Shown: in pieces, positions 13,853 through 17,646 of the stretch
Layout: every line of letters starts with the position of its first letter
Numbering within the stretch: position 1 is the stretch's first letter
NCBI GenBank assembly: GCA_031269415.1
Contig: JAISZF010000176.1
Span: forward strand, 1-17,646
DNA: 17,646 nucleotides
Direction: 5' to 3'
From: Clostridiales bacterium
Lineage (GTDB): Bacteria; Bacillota; Clostridia; Lachnospirales; WQUN01
Program-made: the position numbers and the translations under genes
Notes under the pieces: generated by a model
Database searches by the model: none
Told to the model about the DNA's origin: nothing
What the model saw: the letters and a program-made list of their open reading frames with translations, nothing else

Positions 13853-14385
13853 TCAATCCAGCTCAAATCTATGCCGGTATACGCCCAGCCGAAATGAGTC
13901 CACCTGAAACCTGAGATGGAGCGGCGGCTGACGTACACGGGATAAAACCAAAAAGCCACGCCGTTTCTCAGCCACACGTACGTGTTGTGAAACAGACACA
14001 TGCGTATCGAGCCGTAGTCCACGGCGCGAGTGGATTTCGAGGCGCGGACAGGTATCTTCGAGGGCGGCGGGGAACTGGGTTTAGACATAACGCCGCCGGA
14101 ATTGCCCGGGGAACTGAAACCCCAATTGGGCGGGTTCGGGGAAGTCGAGCGGTTATAATCCGGACGATTTCTGTTTGGGCCATACTTTGGGCGGAGATCT
14201 GAAGCGTTTGGATGATTATTGCTCCGGTGTTCCGCGCCCTGACGACTTAGCGCCGCGATATTCTCCGCCTCCGGGACGACGCCCTCAGTGCCTGGGCGAG
14301 CGTTATTTCCGGGGCGGCAGCGGTCGGTGCGGTTCTCCGCGCCTATATCATCCCGGCCGCCGTAATTCTTGTCTAAAGGATACAC
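13834..14385 (-). CDS. Hypothetical protein with low-complexity N-terminus and aromatic C-terminal motif
   Basis: A 183-residue protein starting at GTG (14385) with GAGGAG 8 bases upstream, which supports translation. Residues about 40-115 are rich in Pro, Asn, Ser and Gly and probably disordered. The last ~50 residues are ordered-looking and aromatic: VWLRNGVAFWFYPVYVSRR, SISGFRWTHFGWAYTGIDLS and a terminal DYFECV. I recall a similar FWFYP...GFRW...GIDL pattern in uncharacterised Bacillota proteins but cannot name a family. There is no signal peptide or membrane helix. It converges on thrC (19-base overlap) and diverges from the MATE gene. The competing frames here on both strands are shorter and lack ribosome binding sites, so this frame is preferred. 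Confidence 0.6.
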   Translation of the reverse strand: MYPLDKNYGGRDDIGAENRTDRCRPGNNARPGTEGVVPEAENIAALSRQGAEHRSNNHPNASDLRPKYGPNRNRPDYNRSTSPNPPNWGFSSPGNSGGVMSKPSSPPPSKIPVRASKSTRAVDYGSIRMCLFHNTYVWLRNGVAFWFYPVYVSRRSISGFRWTHFGWAYTGIDLSWIDYFECV

Positions 14386-14417
14386 AAATTCATCTCCTCA
14401 GCATATTGATGTTCCAT

Positions 14418-14445
14418 ATTATGCAGCGGGGAGCGCGTTGGACAA
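14418..14445 (-). promoter_or_regulatory. Possible promoter of the minus-strand hypothetical gene
   Basis: On the minus strand TTGTCC (14445-14440), 16 bases, CATAAT (14423-14418), about 30 bases before the GTG start. The match is moderate. No equally good plus-strand promoter for the MATE gene was found in this short intergenic region. Confidence 0.35.
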
Positions 14446-14471
14446 TGTTAATTAACGAGGGGGTGAGGGCT

Positions 14472-15890
14472 GTGGAAGAGAGGGAGCTTACGCGTTCGGA
14501 AGCACGCATGGCGTTCGAGCCCATGCGCTCGCTTGTAATAAAATACTCCGTACCCACAATGCTGGGTATGTTGGTTAACTCCCTGTATAATATTGTCGAT
14601 CGGTACTGGGTGGGCCAAATTCCCAATATCGGAGACGCGTCACTGGCGGGCATAGGCTTGAGTATGCCCATTATAAATATTATTATGGCCCTTTCGATGC
14701 TCGTGGGCGTCGGGGCGGCGGCGCGTATTTCCATACAACTGGGGCAGAGCAATGTAAAAGCGGCGGAGGAAACTGTCGGGAACGGTTTAACAATGATATG
14801 CGTTATTGCCATTATCTTTTCCTCCACCGGCGCTCTCTTCGCACCGTGGATCCTGAGGGTGGTCGGCGCGACGGACAACCTGCTGCCTTACGCGCTGCCT
14901 TACGCGCGGATCATCATCGGCGGCTGCTTCTTCAACATGATCTCGTTCGCGCTGAACCATCCCATCCGCGCCACGGGCAACCCTAAACGCTTCGCCGCTA
15001 CTCAGTTAGTCGGCGGCATATGCAATATGATTCTCGACCCCATATTTATTTTTGTGTTTGATATGGGCATAAACGGCGCGGCGATCGCGACGATAATCTC
15101 GCAGAGTATATCAGCCGTATTTGTATTTTCTTACTATTTCACGCCGAACGCCGTGCTGCGGTTCAGGATTAAGAATCTTAAGCTTAAGCGGCAAACCATG
15201 CTTAATATCGTTTCAATCGGCATGTCTCCGTTTTTTATGCAGATTGCGAACAGTATGATAACGATCGTGGCTAACCGGTCGCTGTCATATTACGGTATAG
15301 AGGCTTTGGGAGAGGGCGGCGATGTTACCGCGATCGGCGCGATGACGGTAATCGGCAGTATAAACACTCTGTTCCTGATGCCTGTGATTGGTATTAATCA
15401 AGGCTCGCAGCCAATCATCGGGTTCAATTACGGCAGGCGCGACGTTGAACGCGTTAAATCCGCCTGCTGTTGGGCAGTCATATACGCGATGATCATAGCG
15501 TCTATCGGATTTATAACGGTGCAGTTGTTCGCGGATCGGCTTGTATGGCTGTTTAACAAGAGCGAGACGCTTATTCAAACCGGCTCTTCGGGTATGCGGA
15601 TTCTGTTGTGTATGCTGCCGATCGTGGGCTTCCAGTTCCCGGCGGTTAATTTCTTTCAGGCTATAGGACGGGCAAAGATATCCATACTCTTAAGCCTGCT
15701 GCGTCAGTTGATTATACTGATACCCGCCTACTTTATTCTGCCGCGTTTTTTCAGCCTGACCGGCGTTTGGATGGCCGGGCCGTTTTCCGATTTTACTTCG
15801 GGGATAATTATTTTGGTCTTTTTATTAAGGGAATTCAAAGTGATAGAAAATAAATTTAAGGAGGTTGAGTATGCCAAGGATTCAGAGTGA
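14472..15890 (+). CDS. MATE family (MepA-like) multidrug/Na+ efflux transporter
   Basis: About 472 residues from the GTG at 14472, chosen because GAGGGGGTG (14457-14465) precedes it; an ATG at 14445 is possible but has no site. The frame stays open much further upstream, but that translation is antisense to the hypothetical gene and not protein-like. Twelve hydrophobic segments are seen in two halves. Hallmarks are SVPTMLGMLVNSLYNIVDRYWVG at the N-terminus, GVGAAARISIQLGQ, HPIRATGNPKRFA, ILDPIFIFVFDMGINGAAIAT, and in the second half GINQGSQPIIGFNYG, the signature of the MepA-like branch. It would export cationic compounds using an ion gradient. Its last 20 bases overlap the thrS start, so the two genes are translationally linked. 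Substrate is unknown. Confidence 0.92.
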   Translation: MEERELTRSEARMAFEPMRSLVIKYSVPTMLGMLVNSLYNIVDRYWVGQIPNIGDASLAGIGLSMPIINIIMALSMLVGVGAAARISIQLGQSNVKAAEETVGNGLTMICVIAIIFSSTGALFAPWILRVVGATDNLLPYALPYARIIIGGCFFNMISFALNHPIRATGNPKRFAATQLVGGICNMILDPIFIFVFDMGINGAAIATIISQSISAVFVFSYYFTPNAVLRFRIKNLKLKRQTMLNIVSIGMSPFFMQIANSMITIVANRSLSYYGIEALGEGGDVTAIGAMTVIGSINTLFLMPVIGINQGSQPIIGFNYGRRDVERVKSACCWAVIYAMIIASIGFITVQLFADRLVWLFNKSETLIQTGSSGMRILLCMLPIVGFQFPAVNFFQAIGRAKISILLSLLRQLIILIPAYFILPRFFSLTGVWMAGPFSDFTSGIIILVFLLREFKVIENKFKEVEYAKDSE

Positions 15891-17637
15891 GGACGAAGGC
15901 AGAGCCTTACGGCATACGGCGTCGCATATCATGGCGCAGGCAGTCAAGCGGCTGTATCCGGAATGCAAGCTGGCTATCGGGCCGGCTACGGACGACGGTT
16001 TCTATTACGATATCGACAAGGGGACGTCTTTCACAAAGGAAGAGATAGAGGCTATTGAGGCCGAGATGAAGAAGATCGTCAAAGAGGGCCTGCCGATCGA
16101 GCGGTTTACCTTGCCGAGGGAGGAAGCGCTTGCTTTAATGAGGGACGAACCATATAAGCTGGAATTGATCAACGACCTGCCCGCGGACGCGGAGATTAGT
16201 TTCTATAAGCAGGGTGAATTCACGGATCTGTGCGCGGGCCCGCATGTCGCGAACACGAAGCTGGTTAAGGCCGTCAAGCTGTTTTCTGAAGGCGGATCGT
16301 CCGGCGCTTACTGGCGCGGCGACGTACACAATAAGATGCTGAGCCGTATTTATGGAACCGCGTTCCCCAAGCAAAGCGAGCTGGACGCTTATTTGAAAGC
16401 CCGCGAGGAAGCTCGCAAACGCGATCATAACAAATTGGGACGGGAATTGAAATTTTTCACTACCTCGGACATTATCGGCCAGGGTCTGCCGCTGCTGATG
16501 CCGAAAGGCGCGCGCGTTACGCAGTTGCTGCAGCGGTTTGTGGAGGACGAGGAGGAAAGGCGCGGGTATGTAATCACCAAGACGCCGTTTATGGCTAAAT
16601 CCGATCTCTATAAGGTTTCGGGGCATTGGGATCACTATAAGGACGGCATGTTTGTGCTGGGCGAGGAAGGGAAAGACGCCGAGGTTTTCGCGCTGCGCCC
16701 GATGACCTGTCCGTTCCAGTTTACGATCTATAACGCCGAACAGCATAGCTACCGCGATTTGCCCATTCGATACGCCGAAACCTCAACTCTCTTCCGCAAT
16801 GAGGATTCCGGCGAGATGCACGGCCTCATACGCGTACGTCAGTTTACGATCTCCGAAGGCCACCTGGTATGTACACGCGAGCAGTTGAAGGACGAGTTCA
16901 AGGGCGTCGTGGATCTGATACAGTTTATGATGCGCACACTGGGGATCGAGGACGACATAAGCTACCGCTTTTCCAAGTGGGATCCCAATAACCGTGACAA
17001 ATACATCGGTGACGAGGCTGTTTGGGAGGACGCTCAGCGCGAGATGCGTGAGATAATAGACGAGATCGGCTTGGACGTAACGGAGGAAGTGGGCGAAGCA
17101 GCCTTTTACGGCCCAAAACTGGATATTCAGGCGAAAAACGTATTCGGCAAGGAAGACACCATCATTACGGTGCAGATAGATTTTGCATTGGCCGAGCGGT
17201 TCGGCATGACTTATGTCGATACGGACGGCGCTAAGCGTCACCCCATCATTATACACAGGACGTCGATAGGCTGTTATGAGCGGACTTTAGCCATGCTGGT
17301 GGAAAAATACGCCGGGGCGTTTCCGGTTTGGCTGGCGCCGGTTCAGGCTAAGCTGCTGCCTATCTCCGAGAAGTACAGTAATTACGCGCGTGAAACAGCC
17401 GCGAGATTTAAAGCGGAAGGCTTTCGCGTCGAGGTTGACGATCGTTCTGAGAAGATCGGTTTCAAGATACGTGAAGCGCGGCTGGAACGCGTGCCGTATC
17501 TGCTGGTAATGGGCGAGAAAGAGGCGGAAAGCGCGGCTGTGTCGCTGTGGAGCCGCGCGGCGGGCGACGAGGGCGAGATCGGCGCGGATAAGTTTATCGA
17601 GCGTGTACGGAAGGAAATCAAAGATAGGGTCAGATAA
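15871..17637 (+). CDS. thrS: Threonyl-tRNA synthetase lacking the N-terminal TGS domain
   Basis: A 588-residue class II synthetase charging tRNA-Thr. The ATG at 15871 follows AAGGAGG (15858-15864); a TTG six bases earlier is too close to that site. The protein opens directly with the editing domain (HTASH, His15/His19; DLCAGPH with Cys120 and His124), so the ~60-residue TGS domain of the usual ~640-residue enzyme is missing. The catalytic core has RPMTCPFQF (Cys279), FRNEDSGEMHGLIRVRQFT, EGH (His330) and IIIHRTSIGCYER (His461), the three zinc ligands. The anticodon-binding domain starts near VWLAPVQ. The motif-2 neighbourhood reads RQFTISEGH instead of the common RGFTQDDAH. The MATE gene overlaps it by 20 bases. 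No T-box precedes this gene or its MATE partner. Confidence 0.97.
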   Translation: MPRIQSEDEGRALRHTASHIMAQAVKRLYPECKLAIGPATDDGFYYDIDKGTSFTKEEIEAIEAEMKKIVKEGLPIERFTLPREEALALMRDEPYKLELINDLPADAEISFYKQGEFTDLCAGPHVANTKLVKAVKLFSEGGSSGAYWRGDVHNKMLSRIYGTAFPKQSELDAYLKAREEARKRDHNKLGRELKFFTTSDIIGQGLPLLMPKGARVTQLLQRFVEDEEERRGYVITKTPFMAKSDLYKVSGHWDHYKDGMFVLGEEGKDAEVFALRPMTCPFQFTIYNAEQHSYRDLPIRYAETSTLFRNEDSGEMHGLIRVRQFTISEGHLVCTREQLKDEFKGVVDLIQFMMRTLGIEDDISYRFSKWDPNNRDKYIGDEAVWEDAQREMREIIDEIGLDVTEEVGEAAFYGPKLDIQAKNVFGKEDTIITVQIDFALAERFGMTYVDTDGAKRHPIIIHRTSIGCYERTLAMLVEKYAGAFPVWLAPVQAKLLPISEKYSNYARETAARFKAEGFRVEVDDRSEKIGFKIREARLERVPYLLVMGEKEAESAAVSLWSRAAGDEGEIGADKFIERVRKEIKDRVR

Positions 17638-17646
17638 GATTCAGAG

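Noticed and set aside
13968..14202. Two ~71-codon frames, one on each strand
   Set aside because: Shadows of the hypothetical gene at 13834-14385; no ribosome binding sites and Arg-rich, unlikely composition.
14175..14471. N-terminal extension of the MATE frame
   Set aside because: The translation is Pro/Arg-rich, not membrane-like, and antisense to a gene with its own SD. A ribosome binding site is present at 14457.
1..17646. CRISPR arrays, insertion sequences, toxin-antitoxin or complete defence systems
   Set aside because: No regularly spaced direct repeats, no transposase, and no paired toxin/antitoxin genes could be recognised; XRE plus Uma2 alone is not enough, especially with a terminator between them.

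Overview
The window reads as an accessory-flavoured but mostly chromosomal stretch of an anaerobic Gram-positive bacterium, most likely class Clostridia (Bacillota). The reasons are a glycyl radical enzyme of the hydroxyproline dehydratase type, a class B sortase with an adjacent surface substrate, a T-box leader, GGAGG-type ribosome binding sites and sigma-A-like promoters. No 16S rRNA gene is present, so the genus cannot be named.

Layout. (1) 1-2554: the 3' end of a HypD-type glycyl radical dehydratase followed by a P5C dehydrogenase, together a hydroxyproline-to-glutamate route, closed by a bidirectional terminator. (2) 2553-4422: a class B sortase (minus) and a SpaA-like wall protein with an NPETA sorting signal (plus), fired from divergent promoters. 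(3) 4436-6924: a compact run carA / CobU-like / RseC-like / C_GCAxxG_C_C protein. carA has no carB, the CobU-like protein lacks the usual guanylylated histidine, and a hairpin that contains the ribosome binding site separates the last two genes. (4) 6925-8450: a decayed mobile-element scar with an internally deleted tyrosine recombinase, a Uma2 nuclease-fold protein, an XRE repressor and an orphan promoter/operator. (5) 8451-8727: a minus-strand tRNA operon Leu(AAG)-Gly(GCC)-Gln(TTG) with a clear promoter. (6) 8761-10764: a large fusion of an SGNH-hydrolase-like domain to a citrate-lyase-ligase-like nucleotidyltransferase domain. (7) 10776-13852: a threonine-type T-box leader driving an RsmF-like rRNA methyltransferase and threonine synthase. 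(8) 13834-17637: a minus-strand aromatic-tailed hypothetical protein, then a MATE transporter translationally overlapped with a threonyl-tRNA synthetase that lacks the TGS domain.

How the genes work together. Two amino-acid themes are visible: hydroxyproline catabolism at the left edge, and threonine supply and use at the right (T-box, thrC, thrS). I see no CRISPR array, no complete transposon and no obvious complete defence system. The strongest candidate for something undescribed is the SGNH/nucleotidyltransferase fusion at 8830-10764. Next come the ribosome-binding-site-in-terminator architecture (seen twice) and the divergent CobU-like protein. All functional calls rest on reading motifs by eye; no database search was run.
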